A DNA stretch of 64,000 nt from the NCBI RefSeq assembly GCF_000961095.1, contig NZ_CP011058.1:5658001-5722000 (forward strand), written 5' to 3'. The DNA is from Paenibacillus beijingensis. GTDB lineage: Bacteria; Bacillota; Bacilli; Paenibacillales; Paenibacillaceae. Below are positions 35,482-45,376 of this stretch, one piece after another. Each line of letters begins with the position of its first letter. Position 1 is the first letter of the stretch. A program made the position numbers and the translations under genes. The notes below the pieces were generated by a model. The model ran no database searches. It was not told the DNA's origin and saw only the letters and a program-made list of their open reading frames with translations.

Positions 35482-36354
35482 ATGATTCTGCATCAGATAT
35501 CGCCTTATATCCGTGTCGCCATGGATAATATTGTCGATCGTCCATGGGTGATACAGGAACGGGTATTGTTCGATTATGAGCTGCTTTACATTATGGAAGG
35601 CAAGATCATCGTGACCATTGAAAATGAAGTGTATGACGGCGAGCGCGGCGACATCTTCCTGTTCCGACCCAAACAGAAACATAAGCTTGTGAAGGTGGAG
35701 GGCAGGCGGCTGCGGCAGCCGCATATTCACTTTGATTTCTTTTATGGGGAGGACAGCGAGAAGGTAAAAGTCTCTTTTCGTACGCTGAAAGAAATCGCGC
35801 CGGAAGAGCAGCTCTTGTTCCGGGCCGATATTATTGAGCAAATGCCCGTCATTTTGCCGAGCCGGCTGCGGCTGCGAAATCCGATCCTCATCGAGAAGAT
35901 GCTGATGGACATTATTTACGAATACGAAACGAAGATGCCCTTCTATGAGTTCAAAGTAAAGGGCATGTTTATTCAGCTGTGGATTCAACTGCTGCGGGAA
36001 AATTACTGGAGCCAGAACCCCCATTTGGAGACGAATATGCATGCTTTAATGCACGTCAAGCAGTACTTGATGCACAACACCAATCGCAAAGTAAGCCTGG
36101 ACGAAATCGCAAAGATGTCCGGCATCAGCAAGCACTATCTGGGACGGCTGTTCCAGAAAGCCTTCGGCATGAGCCCGATCCAGTATCACCATCTCATGCG
36201 CGTCCATGCCGCCCGCCACCTGATCCAGTTTACGACCGATCCGCTCAGCGTCATTTCGGAGAAAATGGGCTTTTCCAACATCCACGCATTCAGCCGGTTT
36301 TTCAAGACGGTGGAAGGAATCTCTCCTTCTTTTTATCGAAGCAGCGAAAGCTGA
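35482..36354 (+). CDS. AraC-family transcriptional regulator of the fructan operon
   Basis: The 290-residue protein has an N-terminal cupin-like sensor (DYELLYIMEGKIIVTIEN, GDIFLFRPKQKHKL) and two C-terminal HTH motifs (VSLDEIAKMSGISKHYLGRLFQKAF; LSVISEKMGFSNIHAFSRFFKT). ATG 35482 has GGGAGGG nine bases upstream; the GTG at 35473 abuts that site. It is divergent from the ABC-GH172-GH32 operon and is its likely activator in response to an imported sugar. Confidence 0.92.
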   Translation: MILHQISPYIRVAMDNIVDRPWVIQERVLFDYELLYIMEGKIIVTIENEVYDGERGDIFLFRPKQKHKLVKVEGRRLRQPHIHFDFFYGEDSEKVKVSFRTLKEIAPEEQLLFRADIIEQMPVILPSRLRLRNPILIEKMLMDIIYEYETKMPFYEFKVKGMFIQLWIQLLRENYWSQNPHLETNMHALMHVKQYLMHNTNRKVSLDEIAKMSGISKHYLGRLFQKAFGMSPIQYHHLMRVHAARHLIQFTTDPLSVISEKMGFSNIHAFSRFFKTVEGISPSFYRSSES

Positions 36355-36679
36355 ATGGTTATTTGTCGCAGCGAAAGAAATCCGGCGCCCCATCGGGGCC
36401 GGAGGTCCAAGTACATGACCGGTGCACTTCCGAGCCTACCCGCTTCGTATATGCCAGACCGTATTTTAGGCTCCCCTAAGTCAATCGTTTGAACGAATTC
36501 ACTCTCGAATCTAGTTTTTCACTAGACATTACGGGATGAGTATCTTTATAAGCGTAACCAAGAATTGCTGCGTTTACCATCTGCCGGAATGCAAAGAAGA
36601 TCGCCTCCGATCTGCACAAGGTCGGATAAGGGCGATCTTCTTTCATTACATCCTCAAAATTTCAAACCAATCCATCTTT
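36355..36679. other. Intergenic region between convergent genes
   Basis: No gene is visible. The main element is the bidirectional terminator at 36593-36643. Confidence 0.5.
36593..36643. terminator. Bidirectional terminator
   Basis: AAAGAAGATCGCC (36593-36605) pairs perfectly with GGCGATCTTCTTT (36631-36643), with an inner TCCGAT/GTCGGA pairing. Confidence 0.85.
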
Positions 36680-37828
36680 TCAACCCTTTAATTCAAGCTC
36701 CGATGGTTTTTCCAAATTGATATTCGCAAGTAAATTCGCTATAGCGTAGCCTACAAAAAAGATAATCAGAAATTCACCCAAAACCACCAGCGGATGAAGG
36801 TCAGGCGCAAGGTTCGCCGCCTCGTCTTCGCCGTGGGCTTGTGCGAAAGCCGGGATCATCATCCAGATCAGAGCAATTCCCGCTGCATGGTAACCCTTTA
36901 AACTCGTCTTCCTAATTGCGAAGTTCGTAAATAACAAGCAAAGCGCGACGCTGGCTAATACGGCATAACTAACGGAATCCCACCTAATAACAAGCGGGTT
37001 TTGTATTTCCTGCGTGATGACCATCCCGAGAACAGCTCCAATGGCAGCGCCATAATCGCGCCAGACAAGCCTCTTCGATGCCGTATAAACGATATCGAAT
37101 AACAATCCGGATATGACGAGCACAAGCGGAAACCGGTAACCGGCCGGTGTGGTGTTCCACCACAAGTAAATCACCATTTGGAGGAGGAACGCGGTACCGG
37201 CGACCAAAGTTCCGGCAGGTATTTGCAACCGTTTCGACCCCAAGAGAAAACAATAAACAAGAACAGGAGATAAAAGGATGCTGAGATAGCCGGCGTAAGG
37301 CTGCCAGCGGCCGGTAATCGAAAAACTTTCGGTAATGCTGTACTCGATCAAGGCAAGCTGCATCGTGATGATTGCCAATGCTAAAGACAATAACGTTCCC
37401 AGCCATCTGTACAGCCGTTTTGTCTCTCCGGCCAGCATTTCATAGACCCCGAGCAACGCCAGCACGGAACCAAATACAACTGCGACATGAGGCGGGCTCC
37501 ACATCGTAATATCAAAGCCAACAAGGTTATGGTACATTTCATCCGATACGCCTGCAAGCAGTTGAACCAGCGATCCGGTTCCCGATAACGCGTAACCTCT
37601 CACATTCGGAATCCGCTTTGGAGAGAAAGAACCGATCTTTATGGATTGTTGAATCACAACAAACATGACCAGCAGCCCGGTCGAAGCAATCGAGAAGTAA
37701 ATGACGGCGTGGCTTGGCGTCCAGAATGTTTCAACAAACCCCATCACATGAGACCATATGTCCCATATCGCGCCGAAAATGGCGCTGAAAGCCAAGAGGA
37801 TTAATACAAAAGGCAAATATCTGGCCAC
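36680..37828 (-). CDS. Polytopic membrane protein with duplicated D/H-W-P-H motif, unknown function
   Basis: The 382-residue protein has about ten membrane segments. Two N-terminal segments repeat the same pattern: DIWSHVMGFVETFWTPSH (about residues 23-40) and DEMYHNLVGFDITMWSPPH (about 98-116), each D-x3-H-x3-G-x5-W-x-P-x-H. A third histidine/acid cluster, AQAHGEDE, follows a later helix. Such spacing suggests metal or haem ligands at a membrane face, but I do not recognise the family. The start is GTG 37828, with GGAGG eight bases upstream; a TTG 15 bases earlier precedes that site. The gene is monocistronic. Confidence 0.75.
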   Translation of the reverse strand: MARYLPFVLILLAFSAIFGAIWDIWSHVMGFVETFWTPSHAVIYFSIASTGLLVMFVVIQQSIKIGSFSPKRIPNVRGYALSGTGSLVQLLAGVSDEMYHNLVGFDITMWSPPHVAVVFGSVLALLGVYEMLAGETKRLYRWLGTLLSLALAIITMQLALIEYSITESFSITGRWQPYAGYLSILLSPVLVYCFLLGSKRLQIPAGTLVAGTAFLLQMVIYLWWNTTPAGYRFPLVLVISGLLFDIVYTASKRLVWRDYGAAIGAVLGMVITQEIQNPLVIRWDSVSYAVLASVALCLLFTNFAIRKTSLKGYHAAGIALIWMMIPAFAQAHGEDEAANLAPDLHPLVVLGEFLIIFFVGYAIANLLANINLEKPSELELKG

Positions 37829-38331
37829 ATGAATTACCTCCAATTGTTAAATAACCTCAGAAATAAATTAACATATATTGGATTAAAATGCGACAGTCCG
37901 GAAAACTTTTTTGAGACCTTAATACCCTATCTTCCCACATTACGGCACTCCATACCAATCTTTCACATCCGGGTTTCGCTGGCCGCATGCCGAGCATAAC
38001 TGGCTTGACAGGAAGCTCTTGCATTTCAGCAGCGTAAGCTTCCGGGAACAAGCGGTGAAGGTTAATGTTTTCCGCGCGTTCTGATATACTTGGGTACGAA
38101 GAGATAAAACGGTTATAGACGAACCGGCATCATCGGAGAGTTTGGTGAAGGAGCTTTTGTTGTCCCCGATCGGGATATATCCGAAACGTTCGTGTTTGTC
38201 GCGGGCTTAAGGGCAGCAAATGTCGGGTATACCCGAGCGGATTTATCCCGCCACCTACGATTCGCTTAGAGCTGGGGGTCTTCTCCGTTACTTATGATAA
38301 ATTCAGGTAGAGAAATGGTACGGTGATATTG
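37829..38331. other. Intergenic region, possible decayed coding sequence
   Basis: About 500 bases hold no secure gene. Open stretches on both strands (for example plus-strand frame around 38115-38270 reading GIIGEFGEGAFVVPD) look protein-like but have no start with a ribosome binding site. They may be remnants of an earlier gene. Confidence 0.4.
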
Positions 38332-39699
38332 ATGAAGCGATATGCGCAGGTTTTTCAAGGGACTGCCTTTACCAGCAAATCCCCCAAAGAGGTTGATTGT
38401 TTACGGGAGCATCTGTTCTGCATTAACGAAGAAGGCATCATCGAGCGGGTCGTTGCTCCTGAAGCTGCCGACTATCAAGCGATACTTGACGATTATCGGG
38501 ATGAGCCAAACTTCCAGCGTTTAACCCAAGGACAGTTTATATTGCCGGGTTTTATCGATTTGCACGTTCACGCCCCGCAATGGGCGCAGGCCGGTACCGC
38601 TTTGGATGTGCCGCTGTACGACTGGCTTCATACGCATACCTTTCCGCTGGAATCGAAATTTTCCGATTTAGAGTTCGCACAGGAAGTATACGACGACTTG
38701 GTGAGCGCGCTGCTCGCTAACGGAACGACGACCGCTCTCTATTTCGCGACGGTGCATAAAGAATCAAGTCTGCTGCTCGCCCGGATCTGCGCGAGCAAGG
38801 GGCAGCGCGGCTTAGTCGGCAAGGTCGTCATGGACGATCCCGAGCAGAACCCCGAATACTATCGGGATGCGGACACACGAACGGCATTAGAAGATACGGA
38901 GCAATTCATTATCGAAGTCAAACGGCTGGCAGAGTCCGTCAAGCAAGGCGTTTACCCGGTCGTCACGCCGCGGTTTATTCCGAGCTGCACGGACGAGGCA
39001 TTGAAGGGATTAGGCGAATTGGCCGCCAAACACGATACGCATATCCAGTCGCATTGCAGCGAGAGCGATTGGGCGCATGGCTATGTCCAGGAGCGCCTCG
39101 GCAAGCATGATGCCTTCGCTCTTCACGATTTCGGCCTCTTGCGCGAGAAGTCCGTCATGGCGCATTGTAACTTCCTCGATGAAGCCGATGCGGCCCTCTT
39201 CGCCGAGACGGGAACGGCGATCAGCCATTGCCCCATCTCCAACGCGTACTTCGCCAACAGCGTCATTCCGATCGCCCGCTGGTTGGACAAGGGCGTCGAT
39301 ATCGGCTTGGGCTCCGATATCTCCGGCGGCTTTTCGCCGAGCTTATTCGACAACGCCCGGCAAGCCGTCATTTCCTCCCGAATGCTGGAGGATGGCGTGA
39401 ACCCGGCGCTTCCTGCTAAGCAACGCGGCGTTCCGGCATCACGCATCCTGATCAACGAAGCGTTCTATCTTGCAACGGCCGGGGGAGGCGAGAGCTTAAG
39501 TCTGCCGATCGGCCGCTTGGCGGAGGGGTTTGCTTGGGACGCGCAGATGATCGACACCGCCTTGCCAGGGGGAAAGCTCCCCATCTTCGATGCAAACGAA
39601 GATTTACATGACATCTTCCAGAAAATCATGTATCTCAGCCGGCCTGAACATATCCGAGAGGTCTGGGTTCAAGGCGAAAAAGTCCACTCCCGCGCGTAA
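38332..39699 (+). CDS. guaD: Guanine deaminase (amidohydrolase family)
   Basis: GuaD converts guanine to xanthine and ammonia in purine salvage or breakdown. The 455-residue protein has the metal site LPGFIDLHVHAPQW, the QSHCSESDWAHGYV helix, KSVMAHCNFLDEAD, the loop HCPISNAYFANSVIP and the metal aspartate in GLGSDISGG, all typical of the guanine deaminase branch. The start is ATG 38332 (or GTG 38323); neither has a strong ribosome binding site. It is a single gene ending at a bidirectional terminator. Confidence 0.9.
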   Translation: MKRYAQVFQGTAFTSKSPKEVDCLREHLFCINEEGIIERVVAPEAADYQAILDDYRDEPNFQRLTQGQFILPGFIDLHVHAPQWAQAGTALDVPLYDWLHTHTFPLESKFSDLEFAQEVYDDLVSALLANGTTTALYFATVHKESSLLLARICASKGQRGLVGKVVMDDPEQNPEYYRDADTRTALEDTEQFIIEVKRLAESVKQGVYPVVTPRFIPSCTDEALKGLGELAAKHDTHIQSHCSESDWAHGYVQERLGKHDAFALHDFGLLREKSVMAHCNFLDEADAALFAETGTAISHCPISNAYFANSVIPIARWLDKGVDIGLGSDISGGFSPSLFDNARQAVISSRMLEDGVNPALPAKQRGVPASRILINEAFYLATAGGGESLSLPIGRLAEGFAWDAQMIDTALPGGKLPIFDANEDLHDIFQKIMYLSRPEHIREVWVQGEKVHSRA

Positions 39700-39760
39700 G
39701 TTCTATAAACGTGCATAATGCCAATTTAACTGCACGATCATTTTTACAAGTACAAAAAAA

Positions 39761-39796
39761 ATCCCTGAAGATCAATCGACATTGATTTTCAGGGAT
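39761..39796. terminator. Bidirectional terminator
   Basis: ATCCCTGAAGATCAAT pairs with ATTGATTTTCAGGGAT around four bases, with an A run on the left for the minus-strand gene. Confidence 0.8.
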
Positions 39797-39803
39797 CCGG
39801 TAC

Positions 39804-41326
39804 CTAGCAGCTGTCTGTACGGAAAGGGCTTGCAGGCAGCCCGAATACGTTGTATAAATTGGCATCGGTGTAATTTGCCCACCCGTAGCGTACGGCCACG
39901 GGAAATTCGATTTCATCATTGCAGACTTCTACAGCATTTTCTATGATTACTGCCTTTGCCGCAATGAATCTTCCATTTTCGCCGCATATTTCAAAGCCTT
40001 TCAATGACGCTCCCATAGAAGTAAGTCCTTCCGCCGAACAATCAAAACGCAGAATCATTTTATTCTCGTTCACTTTCATATCCCGAAACACCGGTCCTGA
40101 ACACTCCACTTCCTGACCATATATCTTGTTTCTGGCCAAAAGCGCTAATCGCACCCCTACAGACCGTTTGCCCGAAGGATGGATGTTGCTCCTATCTCCA
40201 CAGTCAATCGTAACCGCCATCGCCGTAATCTTTACATTTTTTGAGACAAATGATTGTGATTCCCTTAATAGTGCCCATGAATCCGGTTTCAACAAGTTGC
40301 TGCCAAAAGACGCAAGCTGAACAAAAAGAAACGGAAGTTCCGGATTGTCCCAATCATCTCTCCAGTTCTGAATCATGTTGCCGAAAAGTTTTCGATACAA
40401 AACAGGCCTGCCCGAATCACTTTCACCCTGATACCAAATGACTCCCTTAATGGTGTAGGGTATGACTTTCTTCAGCATGGTATAATATAGGCCTGATGGA
40501 CGAAAAGACGATTTAGGTCCTAATGGAGGCAGTGGAAGCGGCCCGGCACTTTGATCCATCAAGTATTCATCAATATGGTCCGGATGAATAGATTCATCTT
40601 TTCTTTTTTGTGCATATTGTTTCAGTTCAGTTTGATAACGTTTAAAATCTTCCTCATACTTATCGCGATTAAGATTTACAAGGTGTTTATTGTAATCATC
40701 AATATATACGTTGAGCCCCGCGTCTTCCGTTAAGTATTCTTCTTTCATCCAACATGCGGCTGAGGTTCCCCCCCAGTTACAGCTGATGATACCTATGGGG
40801 ACATTCAATTCTTGGTTGATCTCTTTGGCGAAGTGAAAAGCTACTGCCGAGAAATATCCTGCATGTTCAGGCGTACATTCTTCCCATCTTGTTTGTGATG
40901 AAACGGTGTGTATAAAATGCCATCCATCAACAATCGCATCTTCAAAAGGACGCTTGGGTACGTTATACAAGCGTATGTTGGGAAAGAAAGCCGCCGGAAT
41001 CTCATTCTTTCCTTCTTTAGTCACGATCAGAGGCTGTTCCATATTGGATTGTCCACCGGCTACCCAAACTTCACCAACGAGTATGTTTTGAGAACAACCT
41101 CATCTGTTTCATCCGCAACCCTCAAAATATATGGGCCGCCTGCTGCTACAGGTAAAAGGGTGACAGACCACTTTTCTCCCCATGCCCGCGTTTTTTGCCG
41201 CTGACCGCAAAACTCGACCATAATTTCGCTACCTGTACGTGCGCTTCCCCAAATTTTTATCCCGGAATCTCGTTGTAAGACCATGTTATCGGTAAATATT
41301 TCCGCTAAAACCAAACTTTTTTCCAT
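39804..41326 (-). pseudogene. Sialate O-acetylesterase family protein, frameshifted at the catalytic serine region
   Basis: The gene starts at ATG 41326 behind AGAGGTGAG and encodes a beta-sandwich N-terminal domain (LVLAEIFTDNMVLQRDSG). That frame stops at 41060. The conserved continuation LVGEVWVAGGQSNMEQP, which carries the catalytic serine in GQSN, is in another frame and runs to 39804 with IWYQGESDSG and the acid/histidine region DRSNIHPSG. Restoring one A in the CAAAAC run near 41090 would join the two into a protein of about 507 residues. The family removes O-acetyl groups from sialic acids or xylan-type sugars. As read, neither part would be active, unless the missing base is a sequencing error. 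Confidence 0.8.
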
Positions 41327-41713
41327 AAGCTCACCTCTGTTTTCAAAATGGAATGGCGCCTGCAAGTGATACCGCTTGAGTAAGACCGCTCCTACAATTG
41401 CCTCAATTCGCGCCATGGCAAACAACAGCATTTCTTATTGCGATTGTACGACTCGAAATCCGCATTTTCCGGTGAAGCTGTCAGGTGTGTTCGAGCTTTT
41501 CGCCACGACCTGGTAGCGGTTACAAGTCCTGCCTCAAGTTTACACCGTTAAGTGTACCGGACTCAAATAATTGGGCAATCATGACGAGGTCGTACCGCAA
41601 CCGGGCACAACCATCATGTTTAACATAAATGCCCCCTATAGAGCAGACACTTTTTATGTGGTCTACTTTATAGGGGGCATTTTTACAATTGCCATTGCTT
41701 TTTATCCAAGTCG
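41327..41713. other. Intergenic region with terminator of the symporter operon
   Basis: No gene is visible in the 387 bases. The only clear element is the strong hairpin at 41627-41684. Confidence 0.5.
41627..41684. terminator. Terminator of the SSS symporter operon
   Basis: AAATGCCCCCTATA pairs with TATAGGGGGCATTT around a 28-base loop. T/A runs flank both sides. Confidence 0.75.
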
Positions 41714-43201
41714 CTATTTATTTTCCAGCATAAGTTTATTTGTGCTTATATTTTTTTCAGCTTCATGTATAAATAAGAAATTGACTACAAAAACGACAAC
41801 GACATTGACTAAAAGTCCCCAGAAACCATCGTATCCTGGTAAATGAAAAATAAAGTGATTGAGGAATACCGTCGTAATACCTGCCACTAAACCAATAAGA
41901 ACGGAAGTTTTTGCAAGTTTTTTCCAATACAAACTTAAGAATACAGCAGGAATTATTTGAGCGATGCCACTAACCCCTTCTAATTGGAGCTGAACCAAAT
42001 AGTTAGGGAATAAAATACCGAATAACAAAGCTAATCCTGTAATCACAAAAACAAATAACCGTGCGACAAGCGTTTGTGTTCTTGCCGAAATATTTGGGAA
42101 GAATACGTCTTTCACAATATTGGTTGCAACCAAATTACTTGCAGCAAGTACCATGATCGAAGCGGGTACCAGGCTTGCTAACATAATTGTAGAGAACATA
42201 ACGCCTTGAACAAAAGGATTTGAATAAGAGGCATCAATTAAATGCAGCAAAACGAAATTCGCAAATGACGGATCTTCAGGATGCTTCGGTAAAACGATAA
42301 AGGCAATAAGTCCAAGCAATATAACGAAGAATAATAAAACATTATAGAAAGATAAGAAAACGGTATTTTTTCGAACGGCCTCTTCCGATTTCGAACTTAG
42401 TACGCCGGTTGCGCCGTGCGGCCACATGAATAAGGCAAGAGCAGAAATAAATGATGCGGTCGCGAACCAAAAACTGTTTAACGACCCGTTTGGGCTCGTT
42501 CCCGGTAACGTTAGCTTTTCAGGATACTTCGTGACGATCTGATGGAGCATATCTCCCCATCCATCAAACCAAATATACGGGATTGTCACAATCATCGCGA
42601 ACAAAACAATCCACACTAACAAATCTTTAATCACGCCTGTCCAAGCCGGTGCACGGAGACCGCTAAAGAATGTATATAAAGCAACCAGGAAGAAGGATAC
42701 GATCAGAGCAATGGTTCCCACAGCTTTAGGATTTTCAAATACACCTTCTCCTGCCACTTGAACAACACCTGTAATACCTGATAATTGCAAACAAATATAG
42801 GGGATTAAAAAGACGATGCTGACGATGGCAACACATACGCCAAGCAACTTGCTTTGAAATCGTTCACGAGCATAATCGGCAAGCGTTGTTAAATTATGCT
42901 TTGACGCATATCGCCAAATTTTAGGGATAATAAAATAGGCAATTGGAAAAGCCATTACGGGATATGCAATCGCGAAAAATGCAGGTGCCCCAAAACTATA
43001 GGCATAGCCTGTCATGCCCAAGAATGCATACGCAGTATAAATATCCGCTCCAATCAGGAACCAAACTAATAATCCGCCAAAATTGCGTCCACCCACACTC
43101 CACTGCTCAATGGAGCTGCGAGCGGCTTTATCGCGGCCGGCTAAAAAGCCGACGAATATTACAGCTAATACAATGAAACAAGTAACAACAAATGCAGTCA
43201 T
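41714..43201 (-). CDS. Sodium:solute symporter family protein
   Basis: The 495-residue protein has about thirteen membrane segments and the SSS pattern (WSVGGRNFGGLLVWFLIGADIYTAYAFLG, TGYAYSFGAPAFFAIAYP, YFIIPKIWRYASKHNLTTLADYARERF). It resembles YhjB/PanF-type monocarboxylate or pantothenate symporters. The start codon overlaps the stop of the small DUF3311 gene by four bases (ATGA), a pairing seen for yhjC-yhjB in Bacillus. The substrate is unknown. The sequence is visibly more AT-rich than the GH and ABC genes nearby. Confidence 0.9.
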   Translation of the reverse strand: MTAFVVTCFIVLAVIFVGFLAGRDKAARSSIEQWSVGGRNFGGLLVWFLIGADIYTAYAFLGMTGYAYSFGAPAFFAIAYPVMAFPIAYFIIPKIWRYASKHNLTTLADYARERFQSKLLGVCVAIVSIVFLIPYICLQLSGITGVVQVAGEGVFENPKAVGTIALIVSFFLVALYTFFSGLRAPAWTGVIKDLLVWIVLFAMIVTIPYIWFDGWGDMLHQIVTKYPEKLTLPGTSPNGSLNSFWFATASFISALALFMWPHGATGVLSSKSEEAVRKNTVFLSFYNVLLFFVILLGLIAFIVLPKHPEDPSFANFVLLHLIDASYSNPFVQGVMFSTIMLASLVPASIMVLAASNLVATNIVKDVFFPNISARTQTLVARLFVFVITGLALLFGILFPNYLVQLQLEGVSGIAQIIPAVFLSLYWKKLAKTSVLIGLVAGITTVFLNHFIFHLPGYDGFWGLLVNVVVVFVVNFLFIHEAEKNISTNKLMLENK

Positions 43202-43404
43202 TTCTCAGCACTCCTTAATTCACGATCCTGTTTCTTTCCACCCATAACATAAATACACCATGAAAGGATCGGGGTAATAATCAAACTCAAGAGATACCAG
43301 AACAGAAAAAAAGGCATCCCAATGATTAAGGGATGCACTCGGTTAATAAGAGGTAGCACCCCAACGTTGAGAATAATAATAACGAGTAATAAAATCCACT
43401 TCAT
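43198..43404 (-). CDS. DUF3311 small membrane protein (YhjC-like)
   Basis: The 68-residue protein has two membrane segments (WILLLVIIILNVGVLPLIN and FFLFWYLLSLIITPILSW) and a basic tail. DUF3311 proteins occur directly upstream of SSS symporters and are thought to be accessory subunits. Translation is coupled through the ATGA overlap. GAAGGA precedes ATG 43404. Confidence 0.87.
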   Translation of the reverse strand: MKWILLLVIIILNVGVLPLINRVHPLIIGMPFFLFWYLLSLIITPILSWCIYVMGGKKQDRELRSAEK

Positions 43405-43759
43405 GTCCTTCTCACTCCTAATAGAAAAAAGCTTAATGTATATAAAAATAGCACTAATTGATTAGTTTAGTAAAGCTTTTACTACATTAGAATCTAAAGC
43501 ATATGTGTTTTTTTCTTCAATACCTGCCGCCGCCAATACCAATTACCGGAATCGTTAATTAGTTCAGTTGCTGTACCAATTTCTTTTCCACTTATTACAT
43601 TTCTATTAACACAAGGGGTTAAAAAATCCGCTCGCTTTAATGCTATGCTTGTTTAGAAAAAAAGATCGACTTACCCGGCTAAGCTTGCGGGTAGAGCGAT
43701 CTTCTTTTTTCATCTATTCAATATTTCAAAATCGTAGTGCAACATTGAACTATCGTTGT
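43405..43759. other. Intergenic region
   Basis: The AT-rich promoter side of the symporter operon lies at the left, and a hairpin terminator for the SDR gene at 43661-43710. I see no gene. Confidence 0.5.
43661..43710 (-). terminator. Terminator of the SDR gene
   Basis: AAGATCG and TACCCG arms pair with CGGGTA and CGATCTT, flanked by A and T runs. Confidence 0.7.
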
Positions 43760-44500
43760 TCAAGACAACGCGGTCGGCCTAACCATAATTTCGCTGATTA
43801 GGGTGTCATCAGGTTCATTAATGGCAAACGCGATGGCTCTAGCAATACTGTAAGGAGAAATCCCTTTGCCGCTTAGCTGATTGGCTATCGTCTGCACTTC
43901 CGGGCTGGTAATGCTGTCAAAAAGTTCGGTCTTCGTCAGACCTGGAGCAATCACGGTAGATCTAATACGCGAAGTCGAAGACTCCTCCAAGCGCAGTCCT
44001 TCCGAAATGGCTCTAACTGCAAACTTTGTGGCCGCGTATACAGTAGATGTCGGGGACACATGATAACCGGAAGTAGACGATAGGTTGATGATATGACCGG
44101 ACTGCTGCTCCCGCATGGTCGGCAATACCGCTGCGATACCGTATAAAACGCCTTTGATGTTCACATCGATCATTTGATCCCACTCTTCTACTCTTAATTC
44201 ATTCAGTCTGGAACTCGGCATGACCCCTGCATTGTTCACCAATACATCAATTCGGCCATACATACTTAATGTAAACTTGGCCAAATTCTGCATATCTTCG
44301 GCAGAAACGACGTCTGCTTTTACAGAAACGGCCTCGCCGCCACCTTGTTTTATTTCATTAGCAATCGCATGCAGACGTTCCACTCTTCTGGCTGCCAATA
44401 CCACTTTTGCGCCATTTTGTGCCAACAACTTCGCTGTAGCTTCTCCTATTCCGCTGGAGGCTCCCGTTATAATCACCACTTTATCTCGTATATTTTCCAT
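43760..44500 (-). CDS. SDR-family oxidoreductase
   Basis: The 246-residue protein is a classical short-chain dehydrogenase: TGASSGIGEA cofactor loop, AARR (basic residues favour NADPH), NNAGVMP, catalytic serine in NLSSTSGY, YAATKFAV (Tyr-x3-Lys). It belongs to the YdfG/serine-dehydrogenase-like branch; the substrate is unknown. ATG 44500 has AAAGGAG nine bases upstream. It is divergent from a TetR regulator at 44678, which probably controls it. Confidence 0.9.
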   Translation of the reverse strand: MENIRDKVVIITGASSGIGEATAKLLAQNGAKVVLAARRVERLHAIANEIKQGGGEAVSVKADVVSAEDMQNLAKFTLSMYGRIDVLVNNAGVMPSSRLNELRVEEWDQMIDVNIKGVLYGIAAVLPTMREQQSGHIINLSSTSGYHVSPTSTVYAATKFAVRAISEGLRLEESSTSRIRSTVIAPGLTKTELFDSITSPEVQTIANQLSGKGISPYSIARAIAFAINEPDDTLISEIMVRPTALS

Positions 44501-44677
44501 TGTTAAATGCTCCTTTACCAAAAATTTTTCTTTAATACGTGCGTTGAATATTTAACGGCCGTTGATTAAGATTATAGACAGAAGCCCTGATTACTCAATG
44601 GTTAATTGATTTGTATTTGTTTTATATACAGCAGCACTCTCAGAATTGTTGATTATCTGAAGGAGGTCACGAAAGGA

Positions 44678-45253
44678 ATGGAAAACGCTGTTAAAACCGA
44701 TCGACGCATTCTCCGAACCAAGCAGTTCATAACGAAGTCGTTCCTGGAGCTTTTTTCGGAAAAAGATTTTGAACAAATCACTATTAACGAGATAGCGGAG
44801 CGTGCCAATGTTAACCGCGGCACTATTTATCTGCATTACAGTGACAAATACGACCTTTTGGACAAATGCATTGAAGATCACATCAACGAATTGATCTCGT
44901 TGTGCAAGAAACGGGAGGCTAATGCGGTTAGCCAAGGAATGGTACATGAGCCCACACCGGTTTTTGATTATTTTCGCGACAATTTCCCGTTTTTCTCAGC
45001 GATGTTTTCCAATCAAAGAGCCTTTCTTTTCCGGGACCGTTTGCTGAATTTTTTCTCAGTCAATCTTATGGCTAAAATGGAAAGGCCGGACAATAAGCCC
45101 GTTATCGACAATGAGTTAAAAGCCCAATTCATGGCCTCTGCTTTTATTGGCATTGTGGAGTGGTGGATACGTCATCAAATGCCGCATTCCACACAATTTA
45201 TGGCCGATCAGGTTAGGAATTTATTTGATAAGAATCAAGTTTACCCGAAGTAG
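44678..45253 (+). CDS. TetR/AcrR-family regulator
   Basis: The 191-residue protein has the TetR helix-turn-helix (TKSFLELFSEKDFEQITINEIAERANVNRGTIYLHYSDKYDLLDKCI) and a C-terminal ligand domain of the TetR_C_33-like type. GGAGG lies eleven bases before ATG 44678. It is divergent from the SDR gene. A 25-base-pair perfect hairpin follows. Confidence 0.9.
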   Translation: MENAVKTDRRILRTKQFITKSFLELFSEKDFEQITINEIAERANVNRGTIYLHYSDKYDLLDKCIEDHINELISLCKKREANAVSQGMVHEPTPVFDYFRDNFPFFSAMFSNQRAFLFRDRLLNFFSVNLMAKMERPDNKPVIDNELKAQFMASAFIGIVEWWIRHQMPHSTQFMADQVRNLFDKNQVYPK

Positions 45254-45302
45254 TGCCCTTTCGTAACGACCGATCCTCGATTAATGCTTTTTTTCTCAGT
45301 CC

Positions 45303-45360
45303 GGAAAATAAAAGGATCTACATATTAGTTGTGCATAATATGTAGATCCTTTTATTTTCC
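45303..45360. terminator. Perfect 25-bp bidirectional terminator
   Basis: The arms 45303-45327 and 45336-45360 are fully complementary around an eight-base loop, with AAAATAAAA/TTTTATTTT ends. Confidence 0.9.
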
Positions 45361-45376
45361 CATGTAACATCCATCG

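Noticed and set aside
37857..38051. 64-codon minus-strand frame between the membrane protein and guaD
   Set aside because: No usable start context and no family; could be decayed sequence.
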